Assembly (NCBI RefSeq): GCF_001277995.1
Contig: NZ_CP009220.1
Location: 62,001 to 126,000, forward strand
Length of the DNA stretch: 64,000 bases
Direction of reading: 5' to 3'
DNA from: Corynebacterium deserti GIMN1.010
GTDB taxonomy: Bacteria > Actinomycetota > Actinomycetes > Mycobacteriales > Mycobacteriaceae
The notes under the pieces are model-generated. The model had not been told where the DNA came from. It searched no databases and saw only the letters and a program-made list of their open reading frames with translations. Position numbers and translations under genes: made by a program. Shown here piece by piece: positions 39,115-47,342 of the stretch; the stretch's first letter is position 1, and each line of letters starts with the position of its first letter.

Positions 39115-39957
39115 GGTGCTGTTGCAATGTTGGGCGGAGCGCCGAGAAGGTTTAAGTTTTCATCTCCTGATTACCTCTGTATGCCGGCGTTGTCAGGCTG
39201 TCTCGAAGACCCGGCTGACGATCACCGCGTCTGGGTTCGGGTGCCCGTAGGCAAACATCGTGCCCTGGCCTTTCCGTAATGAATGCATCGCTTCCATCCC
39301 TTTCAATGTCCGGTAGGCGGAAATTCGGTTTTTGAACGCGCCTTTCGGCCCGAGGATCCGCTTCAGCCGACCATGGTCGCCTTCCAGGATGTTATTGAGG
39401 TATTTCACCTGCCGGTGTTCCACTGTTGGCGGGCAGATTCCCTCTGACTTCAACTCGGTGATTGCCCTGGCTAGGGAGGGTGCTTTATCGGTGTTGATCA
39501 CTCTGGGATACCCGGCTGACGCATTGGATCTGAGGGCCTTGGCCAGGAAACGCTTCGCTGCGGCCACGTTCCGCTTCGGAGAGAGATAAAGTCCAGGGTC
39601 TGGCCACCAGCGGTGATCGCCCGATAGAAGTAGCACCACCTGCCCCCGACCCGGATATAGGTCTCATCCACCCGCCAGGACCGGGCCTGCCAGTCGGGTA
39701 CCTGCCGGTACCAGCGAGTCTGCTTATCCAGCTCAGGGGCGTAGTTTTTGGACCCAGCGGTAGATCGTGGTGTGATCGACCGGCACGCCACGTTCAGTCA
39801 TCATCTCTTCGAGATCGCGGTAGCTCACCCCGTAGCGGCAGTACCACCGCACCGCCCACAGGATGATGTCACGGGGGAAATGACGACCGGAGAAGATGCC
39901 CATGGCTCTGATTATTTCACGTCGATCTTCCTACTGCCCCAACTTTGCAACAGCACC
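39115..39957 (-). mobile_element. IS6-family insertion sequence, copy 2 (degenerate, inverted)
   Basis: 843 bp between GGTGCTGTTGCAATGTT (39115-39131) and AACTTTGCAACAGCACC (39941-39957), one mismatch between the ends. It is oriented opposite to copy 1, and the insertion point at 39957/39958 truncates a lipoprotein gene. The tnp-distal end has drifted more than the rest from copy 1. No target duplication is seen. Confidence 0.9.
39193..39903 (-). pseudogene. IS6-family transposase, copy 2, frameshifted
   Basis: ATG at 39901-39903 (MGIFSGRHFPRDIILWAVRW), stop at 39193-39195. It opens well, with RYGVSYRDLEEMMTERGVPVDHTTIYRWVQK, then breaks at the same CCAAAAACTACGCC tract as copy 1. It breaks again near 39583, where one T is missing in the DFYLSPKRN region (GACTTTATCTCTC). 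The last 130 codons are intact and contain RVINTDKAPSL and NILEGDHGRLKRILG. The shared first lesion means both copies descend from one already-altered parent, or that the A-run is a frameshift site. Confidence 0.85.
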
Positions 39958-40031
39958 GAACAGGCCACCAGGGTCACGGCGGTGAGCACCGCGGCAACCG
40001 CGATGGCGGCTCTGCGGGGTGTGCTCGGCAT
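39958..40031 (-). pseudogene. Lipoprotein gene cut by the IS after its signal peptide
   Basis: From ATG 40029-40031, behind AAGGAGA, the frame reads MPSTPRRAAIAVAAVLTAV then TLVACS, a complete lipoprotein signal with lipobox LVAC, and runs straight into the IS end. Only 25 codons of the gene remain here. It was the last or a middle gene of the minus-strand cueP/multicopper-oxidase operon, so the lost protein was probably a copper-linked envelope lipoprotein. The remainder is not found elsewhere in the window. Confidence 0.8.
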
Positions 40032-40044
40032 GGATTAGATCTCC

Positions 40045-40167
40045 TTATTCCGGGGCGGTGGGGAAGAAGACGGTGTTCTGGTTGTCCCGGAAGACCACAA
40101 CACCGAGGAAGGTCATCGTGCTGCCCGGTGGGTGGTCTGCAGCGACTCTGCCCACCTCGGCACTCAA
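40045..40167 (-). CDS. Possible 40-residue protein between the oxidase and the cut lipoprotein
   Basis: A short frame from TTG 40165-40167 to TAA 40045-40047 would encode a peptide that starts with SAEVGRVAADHPPGSTMTF and ends in VFFRDN-like and FFPTAPE residues. Its TAA lies within the TAAGGAG ribosome site of the lipoprotein gene, an arrangement typical of translationally coupled genes. The start codon is weak, with only AGCAGGG before it. It could be a real small copper-operon protein or the decayed end of a larger gene. Confidence 0.35.
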   Translation of the reverse strand: MSAEVGRVAADHPPGSTMTFLGVVVFRDNQNTVFFPTAPE

Positions 40168-40181
40168 CCCTGCTGTGGGGG

Positions 40182-41663
40182 TTACTCGTAGCGAAGCGAG
40201 CTGACCATCCCGGTTTCCATGTGATAGGCGTTATGGCAGTGAAATGCCCACTCACCGGGGTTGTCAGCGATCAGGTCGGCGATCATGGTTTCACCGTGGC
40301 GGAGAAGGACGGTGTCCTTGCGTAGCCCGCCGCTGCCGGGCAGCGCCCACGTGTGGCCGTGGATGTGCATGGGATGGGGCATCATGGTCCTGTTGCGCAG
40401 GACCATCCGCAGGCGCTGGCCCTCCTGCACGGTCGCGGAGGAGGATTGGCCGTCGGTGAGAATGCTCCATTCATACGGCATCATCTGCCCGCCCAGGTCG
40501 ATGCTGACTTCTCGGTCTGGTGTGCCCTCGGGCAGGAGTGCACGGTCTGCTGGCTTCAGGGAGGACAGAAGCAGTCCGGTGGACGACAACTCGGGGAAGT
40601 CGACATCGGGGCGGGGGGCCTGGCCGCCGGCGGTGCGGATGACGGCGAAGGCGCGGTCGTCCTTACCCACCGCCAAAGCCGTGAGAGGGAAGATGCCGTC
40701 GCCGAGGATGACCTCGACGTCGACACGCTCGCCCATCGACAGGTAGATCGATTCGGCCTCCCAGGGCTGGACAGGGAAGCCGTCGGTGTGGGTGACAGTC
40801 ATGCGGTGACCACCGAGGGCCACCTTGAAGATGGTGTCACCGCCGGAGTTGATAAACCGCAGGCGGGCCTTGTCGCCCGGGCGAGCCTCGAAGGTCCGGT
40901 GAGCACGGGGGATACGTCCGTTGATGAGGTAGTGCGGATACATCACATCGCCGACATCCCCGCCCAGTACCCGGTCCGGGGTGCCGTGCATCATCTGGCC
41001 GTGACCTCCCATTCCCATCCTCCCGTTATGGTCGCCCGAACCCATTCCGGTGAGCTTGTCGAGCTCATCGTCGGGAGTGCCCTGAATGCCATCGACCCAG
41101 TCGTCGAGCACGATGGTCCACTCGACGTCCTGGTCCTCAGCGTCTTGCGGGTCACGGATGATCAGTGGGGCGTGGAGGCCGCGATCAAGCTGCAGGCCGG
41201 TGTGGGAATGGTAGAAGTAGGTGCCACCGTGGGGGACTTCAAAAACATAGGAGAAAGACTCGCCAGGTTCAATGGGGTCCTGGGTCATGCCGGGCACACC
41301 GTCGGCTGCGTTGTGGAGTGCGATGCCATGCCAGTGGATGGAGGTGCTCTCAGGCAGTTCATTGGTGATATCGACCTGGAGGATGTCGCCAGCGGTGGCC
41401 TCAATGGCCGCATCCCCGGTGTCAGAGACGTATCCCCACGTCTTGGCTTCGATGCCGCCGATATCCAGGGAGAGGGGCCGGGCGGTCAGTGTCCGGCGCA
41501 CCGTCGGCTCACCGAGCGCAGTGGGGGTGGGAGTGGGGCGAAGGGAGGGACCTGGTGCCGAGGCAGCGGGTCCAGGGTCGCTGGTGCAGGCGGCCACGGC
41601 CCCGGTGCCGGCGAGTACGAGCCCGCCGAGCAGAAACTGTCGCCGGGAAAAACTACTTGTCAT
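40182..41663 (-). CDS. Tat-exported multicopper oxidase
   Basis: 493 residues. The N-terminus SSFSRRQFLLGGLVLAGTG is a twin-arginine signal, followed by a lipobox-like VAAC. All four copper-ligand motifs are present: SIHWHGIAL, TYFYHSHTG, HPMHIHGHTW and the type-1/type-3 motif HCHNAYHMETGM, whose final Met is the axial ligand. A Met/His-rich loop (MGSGDHNGRMGMGGHGQMMHG, near residue 220) resembles the copper-binding insert of CueO-like oxidases. It most likely oxidises Cu(I) to the less toxic Cu(II) outside the membrane. It follows cueP after 70 bp. Confidence 0.92.
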   Translation of the reverse strand: MTSSFSRRQFLLGGLVLAGTGAVAACTSDPGPAASAPGPSLRPTPTPTALGEPTVRRTLTARPLSLDIGGIEAKTWGYVSDTGDAAIEATAGDILQVDITNELPESTSIHWHGIALHNAADGVPGMTQDPIEPGESFSYVFEVPHGGTYFYHSHTGLQLDRGLHAPLIIRDPQDAEDQDVEWTIVLDDWVDGIQGTPDDELDKLTGMGSGDHNGRMGMGGHGQMMHGTPDRVLGGDVGDVMYPHYLINGRIPRAHRTFEARPGDKARLRFINSGGDTIFKVALGGHRMTVTHTDGFPVQPWEAESIYLSMGERVDVEVILGDGIFPLTALAVGKDDRAFAVIRTAGGQAPRPDVDFPELSSTGLLLSSLKPADRALLPEGTPDREVSIDLGGQMMPYEWSILTDGQSSSATVQEGQRLRMVLRNRTMMPHPMHIHGHTWALPGSGGLRKDTVLLRHGETMIADLIADNPGEWAFHCHNAYHMETGMVSSLRYE

Positions 41664-41733
41664 GGTTAAACCGTCCTTGGTGCAAGTCTGAGTGACACAG
41701 GGGAAGGATCAGGGGAAACCCACTGCTGAGGCA

Positions 41734-42309
41734 TCAGGTCAGGCGCAGGTCCGTGACACAGGTGGCCCCGTCCTCGGTGGTGGAGAACTCGGTGACACCG
41801 GTGCGCCCCTGATGGGTGATCTCGATGGTGCCGGTGGCATCATCGGGAAGCCAGAAGCCGACAAACCCGTTGTCGAAGGTGGTGGTTTGCTCATCGATCA
41901 GGACCTCGCCGGTCGCTTCATCGGTGATCGTGACCTGGATATCCTCATTGTCGAGTTCCCCCAGGCAGGTCGTGATGCTGTGGTAGAAGCAGTCGTGGGT
42001 GGAGGTGATATACGGAGCAACCGAGACATACGTCTGATTGTCGGGAAGATCGACCACGACTTCCTGGTCATCGCTCGAGAGCAGCAGTTCATCGGCACGC
42101 ACGGAGGCGATCAGATCCGTGGGACGCTCAGTGACCTTCTGCCGGTCGAGGTGATCAATGATCTCCACCGCGTCCATGGCGGCCAGGCCATGGGTAGTCA
42201 GGAATGTATCCTGGGACACCGTCCCGTCGGCGGTGGGTTCCGGGTCGGCGGCCGAACACCCCGTGAGGGCGAGGGCAAGGGCGGCGGCTGCGATCGCTGC
42301 TCGTTTCAC
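41734..42309 (-). CDS. cueP: CueP-family copper-binding lipoprotein
   Basis: 191 residues from GTG 42307-42309 (VKRAAIAAAALALALTGCSA), behind AAGGAGA; the longer frame upstream would ignore this site. The lipobox is LTGC. The mature protein shows HGLAAMDAVEIIDHLD and TSTHDCFYHSITTCLGELDNEDI, the latter being the Cys-x-x-x-His...Cys copper site of CueP, plus a third cysteine in ATCVTDLRL. In Salmonella CueP is the periplasmic copper protein that serves SodCII (established); here a membrane-anchored version would handle extracytoplasmic copper. First gene of the minus-strand copper operon. Confidence 0.88.
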   Translation of the reverse strand: MKRAAIAAAALALALTGCSAADPEPTADGTVSQDTFLTTHGLAAMDAVEIIDHLDRQKVTERPTDLIASVRADELLLSSDDQEVVVDLPDNQTYVSVAPYITSTHDCFYHSITTCLGELDNEDIQVTITDEATGEVLIDEQTTTFDNGFVGFWLPDDATGTIEITHQGRTGVTEFSTTEDGATCVTDLRLT

Positions 42310-42633
42310 GTCAATCTCCTTGGATCGTGGTAAGACCGTGAGAAGACACCGCCTCAAGGTCGATGCCATACCTTTTCTAGCACGGGTGCCTGACGGCCCA
42401 GAAATCAAAAACCCTGCTCACAGCCTTATAACAGGGCGAAAAGGGGGTGACTCCGGTGGGCTGGGTCACCACCGGGACACCACCCCACAGCCGTGGGCGA
42501 TGTCCTTCTACCCGCCCCGGGTATGCGGTGCAGGCAGTGAAATCCCTGGTGGCGCTTGCTGAACTGACCAGGGGAGGCGATGCCGCCGGCCCGGGGCGGG
42601 GCACAGGGGTGACGGCGGTCGAAGGGTGATGTT

Positions 42634-42653
42634 TGAAGATTTGATGAAGATTT
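42634..42653 (+). promoter_or_regulatory. CopR box between the divergent copper operons
   Basis: TGAAGATTTGATGAAGATTT is a direct repeat of TGAAGATTT with a 2-bp spacer. It exactly matches the CopR motif of C. glutamicum as I recall it (TGAAGATTT-nn-TGAAGATTT). It sits about 60 bp before copR and 325 bp before cueP, the only such site I found here, and so could serve both directions. Confidence 0.85.
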
Positions 42654-42712
42654 CCCCGCCGGGCACTGAGTGAGGGTGGTATTCCCCCCCGGCCGAAGCG
42701 ATACTGGGGTCT

Positions 42713-43435
42713 ATGGCTGACCGCACACCGACCACCGCCACGCCCCCGGGGCGGGTGCTGGTCGTCGATGATGAACAACCCCTGGCTCAGATGGTGGCCT
42801 CCTACCTCATCCGGGCCGGCTTCGACACCCGCCAGGCGCACACCGGCACCCAGGCCGTGGACGAGGCCCGTCGCTTTTCCCCCGATGTTGTGGTGCTGGA
42901 TCTGGGGCTGCCCGAACTCGACGGCCTGGAGGTGTGCCGACGGATCCGCACCTTCTCGGACTGCTACATCCTCATGCTCACCGCGCGTGGCAGCGAGGAC
43001 GACAAGATCAGCGGTTTGACCCTGGGGGCGGATGACTACATCACCAAACCTTTTAGCAACCGGGAACTGGTGACCCGGGTGCATGCGGTGCTGCGCCGCC
43101 CGCGCACCAGCACCACCCCACCGCAGGTGACCACCCCCTTGATCGTTGGTGACCTCATCCTTGACCCCGTCGCCCATCAGGTGCGGGTGGGGGAGACGAC
43201 CGTGGAGCTCACCCGCACGGAGTTCGAGCTGCTGGTTGCCCTGGCCCTGCGCCCCGGCCAGGTGCTGACCCGCCACGACCTGGTCACCGAGGTCTGGGAC
43301 ACCACCTGGGTCGGTGATGAACGCATCGTCGATGTCCACATCGGCAACTTGCGTCGCAAGCTCGGCACCGACACCCGGGGCCGGGGGTTTATCGACACCG
43401 TGCGTGGCGTGGGCTACCGGGTGGGGCAGCCATGA
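42713..43435 (+). CDS. copR: Copper-responsive OmpR-family response regulator
   Basis: 240 residues. The receiver has VLVVDDEQPLAQMV, the phospho-aspartate in VVVLDLGLPELDGLEV, Thr in LMLTARGSED and Lys in YITKPFSNREL. The winged-helix output domain shows VELTRTEFELLVALALRPGQVLTRHDL, VDVHIGNLRRKLG and VRGVGYRV. GATACT (42700-42705) lies about 8 nt before the ATG with no ribosome site, so the mRNA may be leaderless. It overlaps copS by ATGA. The name follows the sensor context, the perfect CopR box upstream and the copper genes on both sides. Confidence 0.88.
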   Translation: MADRTPTTATPPGRVLVVDDEQPLAQMVASYLIRAGFDTRQAHTGTQAVDEARRFSPDVVVLDLGLPELDGLEVCRRIRTFSDCYILMLTARGSEDDKISGLTLGADDYITKPFSNRELVTRVHAVLRRPRTSTTPPQVTTPLIVGDLILDPVAHQVRVGETTVELTRTEFELLVALALRPGQVLTRHDLVTEVWDTTWVGDERIVDVHIGNLRRKLGTDTRGRGFIDTVRGVGYRVGQP

Positions 43436-44631
43436 ATCACAGACCCGGCCTGACCTTCCGCTTCCTGGCCGCCCAGGTGTTGGTCGTGGTGATTAGCCTG
43501 CTGGTGGCCGCGGCCGTGGCCACGATGGTGGGCCCGACCCTGTTCCATGATCATATGTTGATGACCGGCCGGGAGGACCCCTCGCGGGAGCTGTTCCATG
43601 CCGAGCAGGCCTACCGGGACGCCAACCTGATCACCCTGGCCGTCGCCTTGCCCACCGCCTTGATCAGCGCCCTGCTGGCCAGCCTGTGGTTATCGCGTCG
43701 CCTGGGCGCCCCCCTGCAGGATCTCACCCGCGCCGCTACCAGCCTGACGGCCGGCAACTACCGTATCCGCGTGCCCGCCGGAGAAGCAGGCCCCGAGGTC
43801 ACCACCCTGGCTCATGCCTTCAACACCATGGCCGACCGGCTGGAACACACCGAACAGGTCCGCCGCCAGATGCTCTCTGATCTGGCCCACGAAATGGGCA
43901 CCCCCTTATCGGTGCTCACGGTCTACCTCGATGGTCTCCAGGACGGGGTCGTGGACTGGAATAATGCCACCCACACGATCATGGCTGACCAACTCACCCG
44001 CCTGACCCGGTTGATGGAAGACATCGACGATGTCTCCCGGGCCCAGGAACACCGGATCGATTTGGACCTGGCGGAGGAAGGGCTCGGGGATCTGCTCCAT
44101 ACCGCCGCTGCTGCCGCGGGGGAAGCTTATGCTGATAAAGGCGTCGATTTACAGGTCGAGACCATTACGGACACCGCCCGGGTGCTCGTGGACCGGCAAC
44201 GCTTCGGCCAGGTGATGAGCAATCTCCTGTCGAACGCGCTACGGCACACCCCGGCCGGCGGGCAGGTCCGGATCAGCGTCCACCGACAGGGGGCGTCCAC
44301 CGCGCTCATCCACGTCGCCGATGACGGCGAGGGCATCCCACCTGGCCAGCTCGGACACATCTTCGAACGCTTCTACCGGGGGGATGCCGCCCGCAGCCGG
44401 GACAACGGCGGGGCCGGTATCGGTCTGACCATCTCCAAGGCATTGATCGAGGCCCACGGCGGCACTCTCACCGCCACCTCTCCTGGCCCCGGTGCCGGAT
44501 CGGTCTTCACCATCCGTCTTCCCCTGCACCAGGAAAACGTGTCCCTGATGCTCAGTGACCCCACTCCCGGGGACAATAATTCTGATGACCTCGGCAGCGA
44601 TCCGTATCAACCCCTTGACAATACCCCATAG
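43432..44631 (+). CDS. copS: Copper-sensing histidine kinase
   Basis: 399 residues. Two membrane helices (about 10-35 and 65-85) enclose a very short outer loop of about 30 residues with LFHDHMLMTGRED and ELFHAEQ, offering His and Met ligands for copper. HAMP follows, then the phospho-histidine in LSDLAHEMGTPLSVL. ATP-binding motifs are VMSNLLSNALRHTP, VADDGEGIP, GHIFERFYRG and GGAGIGLTIS. The C-terminal codons overlap the next promoter: the stop TAG lies inside the CsoR-type operator at 44621-44637. Confidence 0.88.
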   Translation: MNHRPGLTFRFLAAQVLVVVISLLVAAAVATMVGPTLFHDHMLMTGREDPSRELFHAEQAYRDANLITLAVALPTALISALLASLWLSRRLGAPLQDLTRAATSLTAGNYRIRVPAGEAGPEVTTLAHAFNTMADRLEHTEQVRRQMLSDLAHEMGTPLSVLTVYLDGLQDGVVDWNNATHTIMADQLTRLTRLMEDIDDVSRAQEHRIDLDLAEEGLGDLLHTAAAAAGEAYADKGVDLQVETITDTARVLVDRQRFGQVMSNLLSNALRHTPAGGQVRISVHRQGASTALIHVADDGEGIPPGQLGHIFERFYRGDAARSRDNGGAGIGLTISKALIEAHGGTLTATSPGPGAGSVFTIRLPLHQENVSLMLSDPTPGDNNSDDLGSDPYQPLDNTP

Positions 44632-44642
44632 GGGTATATTGT
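44615..44642 (+). promoter_or_regulatory. copZ-copB promoter with CsoR-type operator
   Basis: TTGACA (44615-44620) is followed by the perfect dyad ATACCCCATAGGGGTAT (44621-44637) and a TATATT/TATTGT -10 overlapping its right end. The dyad has the shape of CsoR operators (A/T-TACCC...GGGTA-T/A). A copper-free repressor bound there would cover the promoter spacer. No csoR gene lies in the window, so the repressor must be elsewhere. The element spans the last codons and stop of copS. Confidence 0.8.
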
Positions 44643-44689
44643 GGGAGGGGAAACTCCGCCTGATCCCCCGATCCCACAGGAGCGATCCG

Positions 44690-45022
44690 ATGACCACCCC
44701 AACTTCCCCCTTGCTGCCGCTGGCCTCCGACGGTTGTGGATGCTGCGCGCCCTCTACGCCGTCCGCGACCGTCTCCGCCCCGGCCGTGGCCGCGGCAACC
44801 GACGCAACACCTGAAGGTCCCACCACCTACCAGGTCACAGGCATGACCTGCGGACACTGCGCCGGCAACGTCACCGAGGCGGTGAGCGCTCTGCCCCAGG
44901 TCGACGACGTCCAGGTCGACCTCATCGCCGGTGGGGTCTCCATCGTCACGGTCACGGGTTCCGTGCCCCTGGAAACCGTCCACCGGGCGATTGAGGAGAC
45001 CGGCTACACCGTCTTGTCCTGA
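44690..45022 (+). CDS. copZ: CopZ-like copper chaperone with extra N-terminal cysteines
   Basis: 110 residues from ATG 44690, behind ACAGGAGCGATCCG. The C-terminal 70 residues form a heavy-metal-associated domain: TYQVTGMTCGHCAGNVTEAVSAL (Cu(I) site MTCGHC) ending VHRAIEETGYTVL. Unlike a plain CopZ it has a ~40-residue N-terminal arm with SDGCGCCAPS, three more cysteines that could hold additional copper or contact the ATPase. It would pass Cu(I) to the P-type ATPase encoded 50 nt downstream. Confidence 0.88.
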   Translation: MTTPTSPLLPLASDGCGCCAPSTPSATVSAPAVAAATDATPEGPTTYQVTGMTCGHCAGNVTEAVSALPQVDDVQVDLIAGGVSIVTVTGSVPLETVHRAIEETGYTVLS

Positions 45023-45072
45023 TCGATTCACCCATCATCTCGACCCCGACCGGGTTGAGCGGAAGGAACCTC

Positions 45073-47295
45073 ATGAGCACTCCCCACCACCACGGTGATC
45101 ACCCCGCTCCGGAAACAGACCACACCCACCACCCGAATCATGCCGGTCACGAGCACCATGCGGATGCCGCCACCCACGGCCAGGCCATGCCGCACGATCA
45201 TCCGCATTCCACTGTCGATGAAGAACACCAGGTCCACAGTCACGGTGAACACGCCGGCCACAGCGCCGCGATGTTCCGGGACCGCTTCTGGTGGTCGCTG
45301 ATCCTGTCGGTTCCGGTGGTGTTCTTCAGCCCGATGTTCGCCGACCTGCTGGGATATAATACTCCGGAGATTCCGGGAGCCTACTGGATTCCTCCGGTCC
45401 TGGGCACGATCATCTTCCTCTACGGCGGCACCCCCTTCCTCAAGGGCGCAATGACCGAGCTGAAATCCCGCCAACCGGGCATGATGCTCCTGATCGCCAT
45501 GGCGATCACCGTGGCGTTTATCGCCTCCTGGGTCACCACCCTGGGGCTGGGCGGGTTCCACCTAGATTTCTGGTGGGAACTGGCCCTGCTGGTGACCATC
45601 ATGCTGCTGGGCCACTGGCTGGAGATGCGCGCTCTTGGTGGAGCCTCCTCCGCGCTTGACGCGCTGGCAGCGCTCCTGCCCGATGAGGCCGAGAAGGTCG
45701 TCGACGGGACCACCCGCACCGTAGCGATCTCAGAGCTGGCCGTCGACGATGTCGTGCTGGTCCGAGCCGGTGCCCGCGTCCCGGCCGACGGGACCATCAT
45801 CGACGGAGCAGCCGAATTCGATGAGGCCATGATCACCGGTGAATCCCACCCCGTCTTCCGGGATACCGGTGAGACCGTGGTGGCCGGCACCGTGGCCACC
45901 GACAACACCGTCCGTATCCGGGTGGAGGCCACCGGTGGGGACACCGCCCTGGCAGGCATCCAGCGCATGGTCGCCGATGCCCAGGCCTCCTCCTCCCGGG
46001 CCCAGGCCCTGGCCGATCGAGCCGCAGCCTTCCTGTTCTGGTTCGCCCTGATCGCGGCCCTGATCACCGCCGTGGTCTGGACCATCATCGGCAGCCCCGA
46101 TGATGCCGTGGTCCGCGCGGTGACCGTGCTGATCATCGCCTGTCCGCACGCCCTGGGCCTGGCCATCCCGCTGGTTATCGCCATCTCGACCGAGCGGGCT
46201 GCGAAGTCCGGGGTCCTGATCAAGGACCGGATGGCCCTAGAGCGGATGCGCACCATCGATGTCGTCTTGTTCGATAAGACCGGCACCCTGACCGAAGGCG
46301 CACACGCGGTCACCGGCGTCGCCCCGGTGCCCGGTACTTCGGAAGGGCACCTGCTGGCCCTGGCCGCCGCCGCTGAGGCCGATAGTGAGCACCCCGTGGC
46401 CCGCGCGATCGTGACTGCCGCGGCCGCACACCCGGAGGCCTCGCAGCGTCAGCTGCGCGCAACCGGTTTCACCGCCGCCTCCGGCCGCGGGATCCGGGCC
46501 ACCGTCGACGGTGCCGAAATCCTCGTGGGCGGGCCGAACATGTTGCGCGAATTCAATCTGACCACCCCGGGTGAGCTCGTCGACATCACCGGTTCCTGGG
46601 CACAGCGAGGTGCCGGAGTGCTCCACGTCGTCCGCGACGGTGAGATCATCGGTGCCGTGGCCGTCGAGGACAAGATCCGCCCCGAATCCCGCGCGGCGGT
46701 GCGCGCCCTGCAGGCCCGCGGGGTGAAGGTGGCGATGATCACCGGTGACGCCACCCAGGTCGCCCAGGCAGTGGGCAAGGATCTGGGGATCGATGAGGTC
46801 TTCGCCGAGGTTCTGCCGCAGGACAAGGACACCAAGGTCACCCAGCTGCAGGAGCGCGGTCTGAGCGTGGCCATGGTCGGCGACGGTGTCAATGACGCCC
46901 CGGCCCTGGCCCGGGCCGAGGTCGGTATTGCGATTGGCGCGGGTACAGATGTGGCGATGGAGTCCGCCGGGGTGGTCCTGGCCAGTGATGATCCCCGGGC
47001 CGTGCTGTCGATGATCGAGCTCTCCCATGCCAGCTACCGCAAGATGGTCCAGAACCTGGTCTGGGCGACCGGGTACAACATCGTGGCCGTTCCCCTGGCC
47101 GCCGGTGTGCTCGCCTCGATCGGGTTCGTGCTGTCCCCGGCCGTGGGCGCGATCTTGATGTCTGCCTCGACCATCGTGGTGGCCCTGAACGCCCAGCTGT
47201 TGCGCCGCATTGATCTGGATCCGGCTCACCTGGCTCCGACCGAGTCGAAGGAGGAACACAGTGGGTCGATATCCCCCGTAACCGTTACTGACTGA
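45073..47295 (+). CDS. copB: CPH-type P1B copper-transporting ATPase
   Basis: 740 residues from ATG 45073, behind GGAAGGAA. Its first 70 residues are extremely histidine-rich (HHHGDHP, HTHHPNHAGHEHH, PHDHPHS), replacing a CxxC domain. Eight membrane helices, the actuator loop ITGESHP, the transport motif IIACPHALGLAIPL, the phosphorylation motif VVLFDKTGTLTEG, the HP motif SEHPVARAI and the hinge MVGDGVNDAPALA are all present. The CPH rather than CPC motif places it in the P1B-3 (CopB) class, linked to Cu(II) or Cu(I) export (established). Co-operonic with copZ. Confidence 0.93.
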   Translation: MSTPHHHGDHPAPETDHTHHPNHAGHEHHADAATHGQAMPHDHPHSTVDEEHQVHSHGEHAGHSAAMFRDRFWWSLILSVPVVFFSPMFADLLGYNTPEIPGAYWIPPVLGTIIFLYGGTPFLKGAMTELKSRQPGMMLLIAMAITVAFIASWVTTLGLGGFHLDFWWELALLVTIMLLGHWLEMRALGGASSALDALAALLPDEAEKVVDGTTRTVAISELAVDDVVLVRAGARVPADGTIIDGAAEFDEAMITGESHPVFRDTGETVVAGTVATDNTVRIRVEATGGDTALAGIQRMVADAQASSSRAQALADRAAAFLFWFALIAALITAVVWTIIGSPDDAVVRAVTVLIIACPHALGLAIPLVIAISTERAAKSGVLIKDRMALERMRTIDVVLFDKTGTLTEGAHAVTGVAPVPGTSEGHLLALAAAAEADSEHPVARAIVTAAAAHPEASQRQLRATGFTAASGRGIRATVDGAEILVGGPNMLREFNLTTPGELVDITGSWAQRGAGVLHVVRDGEIIGAVAVEDKIRPESRAAVRALQARGVKVAMITGDATQVAQAVGKDLGIDEVFAEVLPQDKDTKVTQLQERGLSVAMVGDGVNDAPALARAEVGIAIGAGTDVAMESAGVVLASDDPRAVLSMIELSHASYRKMVQNLVWATGYNIVAVPLAAGVLASIGFVLSPAVGAILMSASTIVVALNAQLLRRIDLDPAHLAPTESKEEHSGSISPVTVTD

Positions 47296-47342
47296 CCTTG
47301 TCTCTCGACCCCTAACTCACACCACCTTTGAAAGGAACGCTC

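Larger units (their letters stand above)
36745..39957. mobile_element. Composite-transposon-like unit: amidase gene between inverted IS6 copies
   Basis: Two related IS copies (36745-37597 plus, 39115-39957 minus) flank one cargo gene whose base composition is clearly lower in GC than the copper genes to its right. The geometry is that of a composite transposon. Outer flanks (GTCTAAAA and GAACAGGC) show no target duplication, and both transposases are broken, so it is now immobile. Confidence 0.6.

Noticed and set aside
40353..41669. A 438-codon plus-strand frame antisense to the multicopper oxidase
   Set aside because: It mirrors a GC-rich coding gene in the opposite strand, has no ribosome site and no protein-like pattern; the copper motifs on the minus strand are decisive.
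42377..43339. Long minus-strand frame opposite copR
   Set aside because: Shadow of a receiver/winged-helix gene with complete motifs on the plus strand.
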